Below the pieces are notes generated by a model. It was given only the letters and a program-made list of their open reading frames with translations. It made no database searches and was not told the origin of the DNA. A DNA stretch of 64,000 nt from Streptomyces sp. KL109B. GTDB taxonomy: Bacteria; Actinomycetota; Actinomycetes; Streptomycetales; Streptomycetaceae. Of this stretch, positions 54,796 to 63,404 are shown piece by piece. The stretch covers positions 1,178,001 through 1,242,000 of the forward strand of contig NZ_JASERL010000001.1 in assembly GCF_030766935.1 (NCBI RefSeq), in the 5' to 3' direction. The translations under genes were made by a program, and so were the position numbers. Every line of letters begins with the position of its first letter. Position 1 is the first letter of the stretch.

Positions 54796-57330
54796 ATGGA
54801 CCCGACGAACCGGGGACCGGAAGAATTCAGCCACGACCGGCACGACCAGACGGCGGACAGCGGGGGTCGGCCGCGCCCGCCCCGCGATCCCCTGACGCCC
54901 GACTTCGGGCAGCCGTCGCCCGCGCTCGCCCGCGCCGTGCAACTCGTGTCCGGCGACTACCTGCTGACGGTGAATCCCGTCGACGGCAGCGAGATCGAAC
55001 CCTGCCCGCCCGGCGAGCGCCCGGAGCGGCCCGCCAAGTACGACGCCACCGAACGCGCGGCGCTCGCCCGCGCCGCACGCCCGCCGCTGCCACCGGGCCC
55101 CGCACAGCCCCAACTCCCGCTCCTGGAACGGCAGGAGGAGCGCGAGCGGCTCGTACGCCTCCTCGCGCGCGGGCGCTCCGTCCGGCTCACCGGGCCCTCG
55201 GGCTCCGGGCGCACGGCGCTGCTCGACCAGGTCACCGAGGACTGCGCCGACATCGCGCCCGACGGCGTCGTCCGGCTCTGCGGCCACCGGCGCTCCGTCG
55301 AAGACCTGCTGTACGACCTGTTCGCCGCGGTCCACAGCGCGCCGCTGCACCGCCCCGACCGGGCGCTGCTGCTCGAACTCGTCCACGAGATCGGCGCCGT
55401 CGTCGTCCTCGACGACCTCGAATTCGGCGGCGCCGCGCTCGACGAACTCCTCGAAGCGACGCCCGAGTGCGCCTTCCTGCTGGCCGCCACGCCCGACGTA
55501 CCGGCGCCGTCCCCGGACTCGCACGTCGAGGAGGTCTTCCTCGCCGGACTCGGCCGCGTCGGCGGACAGGAACTCCTGGAGCGTGCCGTCGGCCGGGTGC
55601 TCACCGACGAGGAGGCGCAGTGGGCCGCCGACCTCTGGTTCGAGTCCGAGGGCCTGCCGCTGCGCTTCGTCCAGGCCGGCGCCCTGCTGCGGCAGCGCGA
55701 CCGACTGAGCGCCGGCGCGGGGGAGTTCGACGCGTTCGGCTCGTACGAGGGTCCGGGCGCGGCCCCCGTCGACGCCCCCTTCGACGCACCTTTCGGCGCG
55801 CCCGCCGACGCCGCTTTCGGCGCACCCGCAGACGCCGCCTTCGACGCGCCTTTCGACGCCGCAGACGGGCACAGCGTGCCGCTGCCCGCGCTCGCCGAGG
55901 CCGCCGCGCCCGCCGCGCTGCTCGCCTCCCGGCTCAGCGGCTCGGCCCGCGCCACCCTTGAGTTCGCGGTCGCGCTCGGCGGCGAGATCCCGCACCAGGC
56001 GCATCTGCCGGCCCTCATCGGGGACACCCACGCCGACGCCGCCCTCGCCGAACTCGTCTCCTGCGGCCTCGTCACGCCCGTCGGCGCCCGCTACCGCCTC
56101 GCGGCCGGGGTGCGCCAGCAGTTGGAGACCGCGGGCTACGGCACCGACAGCGCCGCGCGCGGGCGCACCGCCGCCCGGCACTACGCCTGGTGGGCCGCGC
56201 ACCCGTCCGTCGGGCCCGAGCGGACGGCCGCCGAATCCGACGCCCTGCTCGCCGCGCTCTCGGCGACCACCGACCCCGACGGCTCCGTGGAACTGGCCCG
56301 CGCCGCCGCGCCGGCCTTCGCCGCCGGGCTCGCCTGGAGCGCGTGGGAGCGCGCCCTCGGGGCCGGCGTCGAAGCGGCGCGCACCACGGGGCAGGTGTCC
56401 GAAGAGGCGTACTTCCACCACGAGTCGGGCGTCCTCGCGCTCCTCGGCGGGCAGCTGGACCGGGCCCGCGTCGAGCTGGAGTCCGCCCTCGCGCTGCGCG
56501 GCGCCGCCGCGGACAAGCGCGGCACGATCGCCGCGCGCCGGGCCCTCGCCCTGGTCGCCGACCGCTCGGGCGGCGCGGCGGCGGGGGAGGAGATCCCCGA
56601 GGCGATGTACGAGGAGTCGGCCTCGCCCCCCGGCGGCGTCCCGTCCTACGCCCAACTGCCCCAAGAGGCGGACGACCCCGAGACCCTGGTGACCCGCCAG
56701 GCCGCCCCAACACCCACTCCACCCGCCCCGACCGTCGTCGGCGGCGCCAAGGCACCCTCCCGCAAATCGGTGGTCAGCGGGGCCCGCCGCAACATGGTGG
56801 CGGCCGGCGCGGGCGCGCTGCTCGCGGCGGTGCTCGGCACGGTCGTCACGCTCGGCGCCACGTCGGGCAACGACGACCCGCCGTCGAACAAGGTCGACAC
56901 GAATCCGTCGGCGACGGCGGGGGAGAACGGCGGGGAACTCGGCGCGGACGAGGCGAACAAGGGTGTCGGCGGAGGAGGCGGAGGCGACGCCTCGACCTCG
57001 GCACCGGCGGGCCCCGACGGCATCCCGAACACCTCGGACGACCCGACCCCGTCCTCCGGCGCCACCGACGAGCCCTCCGACTCCCCGAGCGGCTCCAAGA
57101 CCCCGGCCGACCCGTCGAAGCCCCCGACCAAGTCCCCGTCGAAATCCCCGTCGAAGCCCCCACCCACAACCCCGTCGAAGCCGCCCCCCACAACGACCAC
57201 CCCGACACCAACACCAACACCGACGCCGACGAAGCCCACGGAGACGGCAACGACCCCGACTACCCCGAACACCTCGGACACGGCAAGCGGCCCGATCACC
57301 CAGACACCGACGACGACATCAACCATCTGA
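54796..57330 (+). CDS. Membrane-anchored STAND-like ATPase with Pro/Thr-rich extracellular tail
   Basis: An 844-residue protein. An N-terminal segment (1-110) precedes a P-loop NTPase module with Walker A LTGPSGSGRTALLDQ (about 130-144) and Walker B GAVVVLDDLEFGG (about 198-210), and a winged-helix/helical part. A low-complexity stretch of DAPF/FGAPADAA repeats lies at about 325-358. TPR-like helices (about 470-600, with AYFHHESGVLALLGGQLDRARVELESALALRG) follow, then one membrane helix (about 675-696) and a Ser/Pro/Thr/Lys tail with KPPTTTTPTPTPTP repeats to the end. The layout suggests a cytosolic signalling ATPase tied to a wall-spanning tail. Function unknown; no DNA-binding domain is evident. 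Confidence 0.8.
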   Translation: MDPTNRGPEEFSHDRHDQTADSGGRPRPPRDPLTPDFGQPSPALARAVQLVSGDYLLTVNPVDGSEIEPCPPGERPERPAKYDATERAALARAARPPLPPGPAQPQLPLLERQEERERLVRLLARGRSVRLTGPSGSGRTALLDQVTEDCADIAPDGVVRLCGHRRSVEDLLYDLFAAVHSAPLHRPDRALLLELVHEIGAVVVLDDLEFGGAALDELLEATPECAFLLAATPDVPAPSPDSHVEEVFLAGLGRVGGQELLERAVGRVLTDEEAQWAADLWFESEGLPLRFVQAGALLRQRDRLSAGAGEFDAFGSYEGPGAAPVDAPFDAPFGAPADAAFGAPADAAFDAPFDAADGHSVPLPALAEAAAPAALLASRLSGSARATLEFAVALGGEIPHQAHLPALIGDTHADAALAELVSCGLVTPVGARYRLAAGVRQQLETAGYGTDSAARGRTAARHYAWWAAHPSVGPERTAAESDALLAALSATTDPDGSVELARAAAPAFAAGLAWSAWERALGAGVEAARTTGQVSEEAYFHHESGVLALLGGQLDRARVELESALALRGAAADKRGTIAARRALALVADRSGGAAAGEEIPEAMYEESASPPGGVPSYAQLPQEADDPETLVTRQAAPTPTPPAPTVVGGAKAPSRKSVVSGARRNMVAAGAGALLAAVLGTVVTLGATSGNDDPPSNKVDTNPSATAGENGGELGADEANKGVGGGGGGDASTSAPAGPDGIPNTSDDPTPSSGATDEPSDSPSGSKTPADPSKPPTKSPSKSPSKPPPTTPSKPPPTTTTPTPTPTPTPTKPTETATTPTTPNTSDTASGPITQTPTTTSTI

Positions 57331-57341
57331 CCACCGACACC

Positions 57342-57460
57342 ATTCAAGCCCCGCCGACGCTTGAGGCGCGGAGCCCCGTGACGTCAACCCCGGTTCGGCA
57401 TGATCAAGCCCCGCCGGCGCTTGAGGCGCGGGGCCCGGGGCAGAGCCCCGCGACGTCAAC
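57342..57460 (+). repeat. Interspersed GC-rich repeat, copy 5 (two units)
   Basis: One shortened unit (TTCAAGCCCCGCCGACGC, TTGAGGCGCGGAGCCCCG) and one full unit (CAAGCCCCGCCGGCGCTTG, GGGGCAGAGCCCCGCG), separated by TGACGTCAACCCCGGTTCGG. They lie right after the ATPase stop and before the convergent nucS gene. Confidence 0.88.
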
Positions 57461-57487
57461 CACGGCCCCGCGCAACAACAACCCGGC

Positions 57488-58159
57488 TCAGAACAGCCGC
57501 AGCTTGTCGTCCTCGATCCCACGAAGCGCGTCATAGTCCAGCACGGCGCAACCGATCCCCCGGTCCGTCGCCAGCACCCTCGCCTGCGGCTTGATCTCCT
57601 GCGCCGCGAAGATCCCCTTCACCGGCGCAAGATGCGGATCCCGGTTCAACAGCTCCAGATACCGCGTGAGTTGCTCGACCCCGTCGATCTCCCCCCGCCG
57701 CTTGATCTCGACGGCCACGGTCTGCCCGTCCGCGTCCCGGCACAGAATGTCGACCGGCCCGATCGCCGTCATGTACTCGCGGCGAATCAGCGTGTAGCCC
57801 TCGCCGAGCGTGTCGATCCGATCCGCGAGCAGCTCCTGGAGGTGCGCCTCGACGCCGTCCTTGATGAGCCCGGGGTCCACCCCGAGCTCGTGCGAGGAGT
57901 CGTGGAGGATCTCCTCCATCGTGATGATGAGCTTCTCGCCCGCCTTGTTGATGACGGTCCACTTGCCCTCGTCCTCACCGCTGCCCTCCTTCAAGGTGCA
58001 CGGCGGCGACATCCAGTTGAGGGGCTTGTAGGCACGGTCGTCCGCGTGGATCGAGACGCTGCCGTCCGCCTTCACGAGGATGAGGCGGGGTGCCGACGGA
58101 AGATGGGCGGTGAGCCGGCCCGCGTAGTCCACGGAGCAACGGGCGATGACGAGACGCAT
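57488..58159 (-). CDS. nucS: Mismatch-specific endonuclease NucS (EndoMS)
   Basis: A 223-residue endonuclease that makes double-strand cuts at mismatches and replaces MutSL in actinobacteria. The N-terminal DNA-binding beta domain ([21 protein letters not shown]) is followed by the C-terminal RecB-like PD-(D/E)xK core with [23 protein letters not shown] (about 150-172: Asp, Glu and Lys catalytic). It ends with the DDKLRLF clamp-binding tail typical of the family. ATG 58159 was chosen; the long upstream frame covers the divergent promoter region. Convergent with the STAND-like gene across the repeats. Confidence 0.94.
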   Translation of the reverse strand: MRLVIARCSVDYAGRLTAHLPSAPRLILVKADGSVSIHADDRAYKPLNWMSPPCTLKEGSGEDEGKWTVINKAGEKLIITMEEILHDSSHELGVDPGLIKDGVEAHLQELLADRIDTLGEGYTLIRREYMTAIGPVDILCRDADGQTVAVEIKRRGEIDGVEQLTRYLELLNRDPHLAPVKGIFAAQEIKPQARVLATDRGIGCAVLDYDALRGIEDDKLRLF

Positions 58160-58431
58160 GGTCGGCAACGCTACTCGACGCACACTGGTCGACGCACTTC
58201 GCCCTAATAACCACGCGTAAGCATCCGTAAGCACGCTAAGCACGCGTTCGCCATTGGCCGGTTGTGTACGAAGCGATGCCCCTACGCCCTGTTGCCGTCC
58301 GGACACGTTCCCTACCGTAGAAGACAGGAGGTCGCGGCGCGTGCACGCTGCGTGTTCCAACGGCCGTGCGTGCCGGGGACTTCTGCCCTGTCCGTCAGCC
58401 CCCGCTCCCCGGGGGTGCGAGAGGAGAACTC
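58160..58431. promoter_or_regulatory. Divergent control region between nucS and the SCO5389-family gene
   Basis: 272 bases without a supported gene. Three TAAGCA boxes at 58218-58223, 58228-58233 and 58237-58242 are spaced 9-10 bp apart, close to one helical turn. GAGAGGAGAACTC holds the ribosome site for the next gene. Promoter boxes are not clear. Confidence 0.5.
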
Positions 58432-58824
58432 ATGTCGCTCGACGTCTCACCGGCACTGTTGGATCAGGCCGAGCGAGGCGAGGTCGACGAAAAGGACTTC
58501 GTCGACTGCGTCCGGACCTCCCTGCCTTACGCGTGGGAGATGATCAGCTCCCTGGTGGCCCAGCTGAAGGTCGACGGCGGAGAGTTCGCCGACAACCAGA
58601 CGCCGCCCCCGGACGAGCAGGCACGCGGACAGCTTCTGCGTGCGCTCGCGAGTGACGCGATACGGGGCGCGCTGCAGCGGCACTTCGGTGTCCGCCTCGC
58701 GTTCCAGAACTGCCACCGGGTCGCGGTGTTCCCGCAGGACCCGTCGGTGGACGAGACGCTCGCCCGCTTCACCTCGGCCCGCAATCAGCTGCTCAACCAG
58801 TCACCGGAACTGCGTGACTGCTGA
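58432..58824 (+). CDS. SCO5389 family protein, function unknown
   Basis: A 130-residue acidic, soluble protein starting MSLDVSPALLDQAERGEVDEKDFVDCV. It is strongly conserved in Streptomyces under the SCO5389 family name (from memory). No catalytic motif is apparent. It has an N-terminal helical half and a C-terminal half with HFGVRLAFQNCHRVAVFPQDPSVDETLARFTSARNQLL. ATG 58432 was chosen because it follows GGAGAACTC; the earlier in-frame start adds a Pro/Cys-rich leader. A strong terminator follows. Confidence 0.82.
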   Translation: MSLDVSPALLDQAERGEVDEKDFVDCVRTSLPYAWEMISSLVAQLKVDGGEFADNQTPPPDEQARGQLLRALASDAIRGALQRHFGVRLAFQNCHRVAVFPQDPSVDETLARFTSARNQLLNQSPELRDC

Positions 58825-58855
58825 TGGCTGAGGACTGAGGGCGTAACAGCCTTCT

Positions 58856-58902
58856 GCCTGCCGTCCCGTATGCGGGAGGTGCATCTATACGGGTCGGCAG
58901 GC
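58856..58902. terminator. Bidirectional terminator between convergent genes
   Basis: GCCTGCCG-T-CCCGTAT (58856-58871) pairs with ATACGGG-T-CGGCAGGC (58887-58902), a 15-bp stem with one T-T mismatch and a 15-nt loop. It lies between the SCO5389-family and LLM genes. Confidence 0.9.
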
Positions 58903-58925
58903 GCCGAGGTGAAGTGCCCGAGGGG

Positions 58926-59960
58926 TCAGTCGAGTTGGGGAAGGACCTCGGCTCCGAGCCGTCGTACGTTCTCCTCCGTCGCCGTGAGATCCCCCGAGCC
59001 CTCGACGAGCAGCGCGAACCGCGTGATCCCGGTCCGCTCCGAGGTGGCCGCGAGCCGGTCCGCGCACAGCTGCGGGCTGCCGACCGGGTGCAGGGAGCAC
59101 AGCAGCTCCGTGTACGCGTGCGGGTCGCGCATCGCCCGTGCCCTGCCGTCGACCGTCACATGGGCGTCAAGCCCCTGCTTCAGCCAGCCCGGCATCGCCT
59201 TCAGGAGTGTCTCCCCGGCCTCCGACTCGCTGTCACCGATCTGGGCGACACCGGCGGACACGTGCGGGGCCGCGAGGATCTCCTCGCCGGAGCGCCCGGC
59301 CTCGCGCGCGCAGCGCCGCCACAGGCCGACCATCTCGGCCTTCTCCTCGTCCCCGATGTGCATGCCGAGCAGCATCGGAAGGCCCCGCTCGGCGGCGAGC
59401 CGCACCGTCTTCGGCGACGTACAGGCGACGACGACTTCCGGCCCTTCGCCGCCGGCCCCGCCGATCGCCTCGGCCGGGCGCGGCACCACCGGCACCTCGC
59501 GGAAGGCGAAGCGCTCGCCCGCACCCCCGACCTGCTCCTCCCGCAGCCACCGAAGGAGCAGGTCCAGCGATTCCGGGAACCCCTTCTCGTACGCCTCGAC
59601 GCCCGACCCGAAGACCTCCAGGTCCACCCAGGGCCCGCCGCGGCCGACGCCCAGCGAGAACCGGCCGCCGGACGTGACGTGCAGCAACGCCGCCTGCTCG
59701 CCGAGGGCGACGGGGTGCGCGGTCGGCAGCACGCTCACCGCCGTGCCGACCCGCAGCGTGTTCGTGCGGCCGAGCAGCAGCGCGGCCAGCGTGACGGCCG
59801 ACGGGCACGTCCCGTACGGCACGAAGTGGTGTTCGGCGAGCCACACCGAGTCGAGCCCCGCCTCTTCGGCGACCTCGGCGGATCGCACCGCGCGGTGCAG
59901 TGCCTCCCCCTGCCCCTGACCCGGAAACTGAGCGGCCAAAACAAACGTTCCTACGCGCAT
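58926..59960 (-). CDS. LLM-class flavin-dependent oxidoreductase
   Basis: A 344-residue luciferase-like monooxygenase using FMNH2 or F420. TIM-barrel features are AEEAGLDSVWLAEHHF (about 30-45), LAALLLGRTNTLRVGTAVSVLP (about 60-80), HVTSGGRFSLGVGRGGP (about 94-110) and RGLPMLLGMHIGDEEKAEM. The terminal segment LPQLD is complete. ATG 59960 (MRVGTFVLAAQFPGQ) was chosen; the longer frame is a shadow extension. Substrate unknown. It stands alone. Confidence 0.9.
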   Translation of the reverse strand: MRVGTFVLAAQFPGQGQGEALHRAVRSAEVAEEAGLDSVWLAEHHFVPYGTCPSAVTLAALLLGRTNTLRVGTAVSVLPTAHPVALGEQAALLHVTSGGRFSLGVGRGGPWVDLEVFGSGVEAYEKGFPESLDLLLRWLREEQVGGAGERFAFREVPVVPRPAEAIGGAGGEGPEVVVACTSPKTVRLAAERGLPMLLGMHIGDEEKAEMVGLWRRCAREAGRSGEEILAAPHVSAGVAQIGDSESEAGETLLKAMPGWLKQGLDAHVTVDGRARAMRDPHAYTELLCSLHPVGSPQLCADRLAATSERTGITRFALLVEGSGDLTATEENVRRLGAEVLPQLD

Positions 59961-60171
59961 CGCACTCCTGCCTTCCCTGGCGCCGGCGCGGGCACTCCCC
60001 CTGAAGGCAATAACGTGTGGCAAGTGCCAAAGACACGGCCTCGCAAGAAGATTGGCGGATTTTCCGGCTGCCGTTGACGGCGGACCGGCCGGACGGCTTT
60101 CGGGTGCCCCCGGCCCTTCGGCGTAGGCTGGACACGATCTCCCGCTCCGTTCAGACATCCCGAGGTGAGAC

Positions 60172-60513
60172 GTGTCTCCGCGCCGCAACCGCCCCAAGGC
60201 AGGCGGAACGTCCAGCAGCAGCGAGTCCACCGGGAGCGAGGGCGGCGCAAGGCGCTACGGCGGGTTCCAGTTCACGGAGAGCTGGCAGGGCGAGCAGTGG
60301 AGCGTGCGCCATGTGGCGGGCGCGAGCGCGGTCGGCAAGACGTACCGCTGCCCCGGCTGCGACCAGCAGATCTCCTCCGGGGTCGCACATGTGGTGGCCT
60401 GGCCGGAGTACGGGGGAGTGGACGACCGGCGGCACTGGCACAAGGCGTGCTGGAACGCGAAGGACCGCCGCACCACGAAGGTGCAGCGGTCCAAGAACGC
60501 GCCGCGCTACTGA
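60172..60513 (+). CDS. Small zinc-ribbon-like protein
   Basis: A 113-residue protein with a disordered Ser/Gly/Arg N-terminus (MSPRRNRPKAGGTSSSSEST) and a compact domain with CPGCDQQI (about 60-67, CxxC) and RHWHKACWN (about 88-96, HxxxC), spacing that suits one zinc site. It is sometimes labelled ATP/GTP-binding because of ASAVGKTYRC, but this is not a proper Walker A in context. GTG start after CGAGGTGAGAC. Function unknown; conserved small proteins of this type occur in Streptomyces. Confidence 0.75.
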   Translation: MSPRRNRPKAGGTSSSSESTGSEGGARRYGGFQFTESWQGEQWSVRHVAGASAVGKTYRCPGCDQQISSGVAHVVAWPEYGGVDDRRHWHKACWNAKDRRTTKVQRSKNAPRY

Positions 60514-60569
60514 ACTTCCGCCAGTACGCCTGAGTGCGCCTGACTACGCCCGAAGGCGCCCGAATACGC

Positions 60570-61436
60570 CTACACGTCGCGGTTGTTGAGGGACACGAAC
60601 GCCCCGCCGAGCACCACCGCCGTGATCACCGCCATGATCCACAGCGGGTCCCAGCCGGTCGGCCCCGAGCCCCCGGTCACCGAGTTGTCGTAGAGCACGG
60701 CGAGCTGGCTGGGGATCGAGTACTCGAACAGGGCCTGCTGCAGGTCCTTGAGCGACTCCGCGAACATGAACATCGCCAGGACGAGCGGCAGCAGTACGAC
60801 GCCGACCATGATGGTGATCGCGCCCGCCGAGTGCCGTACGAGCGTGCCGACGGCGAGACCGAGCAGGCCGAGCAGCGCGACGAACAGGCCGACGCCGAAC
60901 GTCGCCTTCGCCCACGTGCCGCCGTCCGGCGAGTCCACGCCCACGATCCCCACCTGGAGCGCGCCGACGAGCGCCGCGAACACCGTGGTCAGCACCGCGA
61001 CGAGGACGAAGAAGACGATCGCCTTGGCGGCGAGCACCCGGCTCCGGCTCGAGCAGGCCGTCATCGTCGTACGGATCATGCCGGTGCCGTACTCGGAGGC
61101 GATGGTCAGGACGCCGAGGGTCAGCACGCAGATGGTGCCGAGCAGGGTGCCGAAGAAGCCGAGGCCGAGGACCTGGTTGCCGCTCGGCGTCGGCCCGTTG
61201 TCGGAGGCGACCACGGCGGCCGACGCCAGGCCGATGCCGACCATGAGCACGATCATCACGCCCAGCGTCCACATCGTGGAGCGCACGGAACGGATCTTCG
61301 TCCACTCCGAGGTGAGCGCGTCCCCGAGGTGCGCCCTGCGGATCGGGATGGGCGAGGCGTACCCGGGCCCGGCGCCGGGGACGGGCGCCACCAGGGGCTG
61401 CTGCGGGGCGGCGTGGGGCGGAGGCGGCGTGCTCAT
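60570..61436 (-). CDS. ABC transporter permease (ABC-2 type)
   Basis: A 288-residue membrane subunit. A Pro-rich N-terminal cytosolic segment (MSTPPPPHAAPQQP) precedes six hydrophobic segments. The family motif SEYGTGMIRTTMTACSSRSRVLAAK lies after TM2 (about 110), and ALFEYSIPSQLAVLYDNS forms the large loop before the last helix. ATG 61436 overlaps the ATPase stop (ATGA). Partner of the ATPase at 61433-62566. It shares the EY(S/G)TGMIRT motif with the second permease at the window end. Confidence 0.9.
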   Translation of the reverse strand: MSTPPPPHAAPQQPLVAPVPGAGPGYASPIPIRRAHLGDALTSEWTKIRSVRSTMWTLGVMIVLMVGIGLASAAVVASDNGPTPSGNQVLGLGFFGTLLGTICVLTLGVLTIASEYGTGMIRTTMTACSSRSRVLAAKAIVFFVLVAVLTTVFAALVGALQVGIVGVDSPDGGTWAKATFGVGLFVALLGLLGLAVGTLVRHSAGAITIMVGVVLLPLVLAMFMFAESLKDLQQALFEYSIPSQLAVLYDNSVTGGSGPTGWDPLWIMAVITAVVLGGAFVSLNNRDV

Positions 61437-62566
61437 CGGGCGTCCTTGTCCATCGTCGGGGCGGCGGCAGGCGGGGCCGCGGGCGGCTGCGGGGCGGCCG
61501 CGTACGGGTTCTGCTCCATGGGCGGCTGCGGCTGGGCCTGGGGCGGCGGCGGGGCGTACCAGCCGGGCTGGCCCTGGCCCGGCACCGGCATCTGCTGCGG
61601 CGGCATCATGCCGGGCGGCAGCGGTTCGTGAAGGCCCGCGCGCTGGTCGGTGGTCGAGCGGTAGTCGACGGCGCCCTGCGTCATCCGCATGTACGCCTCT
61701 TCCAGCGAGGCCTGGTGCGGCGACAGCTCCCACAGCCGGACGTCCGCGCCGTGCGCCAGATCGCTGATGCGCGGCAGCGGCAGGCCCGTGACCCGGAGCC
61801 CGCCGTCCTGCTCGGGCAGCACCTGGCCGCCCGCCTCGGTCAGCGCCGCCGTCAGCTTCTCGCGCTGCTGCGGCTCGCTGTCGGGCGTACGGACCCGGGC
61901 GAAGCCCGCCGAGTTGTGCGCGATGAAGTCCCGCACGCTCATGTCGGCGAGCAGCTGCCCGCGCCCGATCACGATCAAGTGCTCGGCGGTCAGCGCCATC
62001 TCGCTCATCAGGTGCGAGGAGACGAAGACCGTGCGCCCCTCGGAGGCGAGCGTCTTCATCAGGTTCCTGACCCAGAGGATGCCCTCGGGGTCGAGCCCGT
62101 TCACCGGCTCGTCGAAGAGCAGCACCTGCGGGTCGCCGAGGAGCGCGGCGGCGATGCCGAGCCGCTGCCCCATGCCGAGCGAGAACCCCTTGGAACGCCG
62201 CTTCGCCACTTCCTGGAGCCCGACGACGCCGAGCACCTCGTCGACCCGGCGGGCCGGGATGCCGGAGAGCTGGGCCAGGCTCAGCAGATGGCTGCGGGCG
62301 GTCCTGCCGCCGTGCACGGCCTTCGCGTCGAGCAGCGCGCCGACCTGCCGCGGAGCGTTCGGGATCTTGTTGTACGGGTAGCCGCCGATGGTCACATGTC
62401 CCGAGGTCGGCTGGTCGAGGCCGAGGATCATGCGCATGGTCGTCGACTTGCCCGACCCGTTGGGCCCGAGGAAGCCGGTCACGGTTCCCGGCCGTACCTG
62501 GAAGGAAAGGTTGTACACGGCTGTCTTCGCGCCGTAGCGCTTCGTCAGGCCGACTGCCTCGATCAT
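61433..62566 (-). CDS. ABC transporter ATP-binding protein with Pro/Gln-rich C-terminus
   Basis: A 377-residue ATPase. Walker A GPNGSGKSTT (about 36-45), signature FSLGMGQRLGIAAALL (about 133; SLGMGQ in place of LSGGQ), Walker B VLLFDEPVNGLDP (about 154) and the H-loop SSHLMSEM. After the core (about 300) comes a disordered tail rich in Pro/Gln/Ala (PPGMMPPQQMPVPGQ), unusual for ABC ATPases. ATG 62566 (MIEAVGLTKRYG) was chosen. Coupled to the permease. It belongs to the bacitracin/antibiotic-type exporter ATPases with the LGMGQ signature. Confidence 0.93.
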   Translation of the reverse strand: MIEAVGLTKRYGAKTAVYNLSFQVRPGTVTGFLGPNGSGKSTTMRMILGLDQPTSGHVTIGGYPYNKIPNAPRQVGALLDAKAVHGGRTARSHLLSLAQLSGIPARRVDEVLGVVGLQEVAKRRSKGFSLGMGQRLGIAAALLGDPQVLLFDEPVNGLDPEGILWVRNLMKTLASEGRTVFVSSHLMSEMALTAEHLIVIGRGQLLADMSVRDFIAHNSAGFARVRTPDSEPQQREKLTAALTEAGGQVLPEQDGGLRVTGLPLPRISDLAHGADVRLWELSPHQASLEEAYMRMTQGAVDYRSTTDQRAGLHEPLPPGMMPPQQMPVPGQGQPGWYAPPPPQAQPQPPMEQNPYAAAPQPPAAPPAAAPTMDKDAR

Positions 62567-62679
62567 TCTCCGCACCCATCGGAAGGTTCTGAGAGCTTCA
62601 GGACGTCGGGGCACACGCCCCCGTAAGGGTTAGGAGGGTATACGCGCGCTGACGGTTCCGGCCAAGAGTGAGCAAAGCG

Positions 62680-63393
62680 TCAGACGGGGCCGGAGGGGAC
62701 GGTTCCGGCGGTGCGCAGGATCCGGGTGCCCTCCTCGCGTACGGAAGGGGACGCGGCGGCGCGCCGCACCCAGTCGTCGGGGGTGGGCCCGAGCAGCGCG
62801 GTGAGCTCGGCCGATGCCGCCATGAGCGCGCTCAGCAGCCCCGCCTGGTCGCCGCCGCCGGGGCGCGGGGCACCGGTGTCCGGGTCGACGAGGACGCCGT
62901 ACTCACCCACGTACATCTGGAGTCCGGGGACGGGGGAGTCCGGGACCGTGACCCTGCGGTAGTTCGGCAGCTCGGTGGCGTCGACGGCCTTCAGCTGGGC
63001 GGTGTCGAGCCAGGAGACGACGAGGCGGCGCTCGGCGCCCGGGTCCGGGTAGGGGGCGGCGGCCACGTACCCGTTGCGCCCGATGTGCGCGGAGCAGCCG
63101 ACGCCGATGCCGCGCGTGCGCACCGGCACCATCGGCACGGCGACGTCGAGCCCGAGCCGGTGCAGCTTGTACGCGACCTGGGCGGGGGAGGCGTTGGAGC
63201 CGACGGCCAGCACGGGGGTGCGGTCCGCGGACCAGCGGGGCAGCTCGTGTTCGGGGTCCAGGTCGAGGAGCCGGTCGCCGAGGAGGAGGGCGGGAGCGGT
63301 GACCGGGCGGCCGGGGTAGCTGAGCGGGGTGAGGGCGGGGACGGTGTCGTAGCCGAGGGCGGTGAGGGTGCGGGTGGGGTCGCTTGGCGCCAT
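62680..63393 (-). CDS. Conserved hypothetical protein between exporter genes
   Basis: A 237-residue protein without membrane helices. Conserved-looking blocks are VLAVGSNASPAQVAYKLHRLGL (about 71-92, AVGSN like gamma-glutamyl-cyclotransferase-type folds) and GIGVGCSAHIGRNGYVAAAPYPD (about 103-125). It ends with a helical region (AGLLSALMAASAELTALLG). The AVGSNxS start resembles GGCT-like proteins but the family is not certain. ATG 63393 was chosen. It lies between ABC exporter genes on the same strand but is not visibly coupled. Confidence 0.75.
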   Translation of the reverse strand: MAPSDPTRTLTALGYDTVPALTPLSYPGRPVTAPALLLGDRLLDLDPEHELPRWSADRTPVLAVGSNASPAQVAYKLHRLGLDVAVPMVPVRTRGIGVGCSAHIGRNGYVAAAPYPDPGAERRLVVSWLDTAQLKAVDATELPNYRRVTVPDSPVPGLQMYVGEYGVLVDPDTGAPRPGGGDQAGLLSALMAASAELTALLGPTPDDWVRRAAASPSVREEGTRILRTAGTVPSGPV

Positions 63394-63404
63394 GGCGCCG
63401 TACG

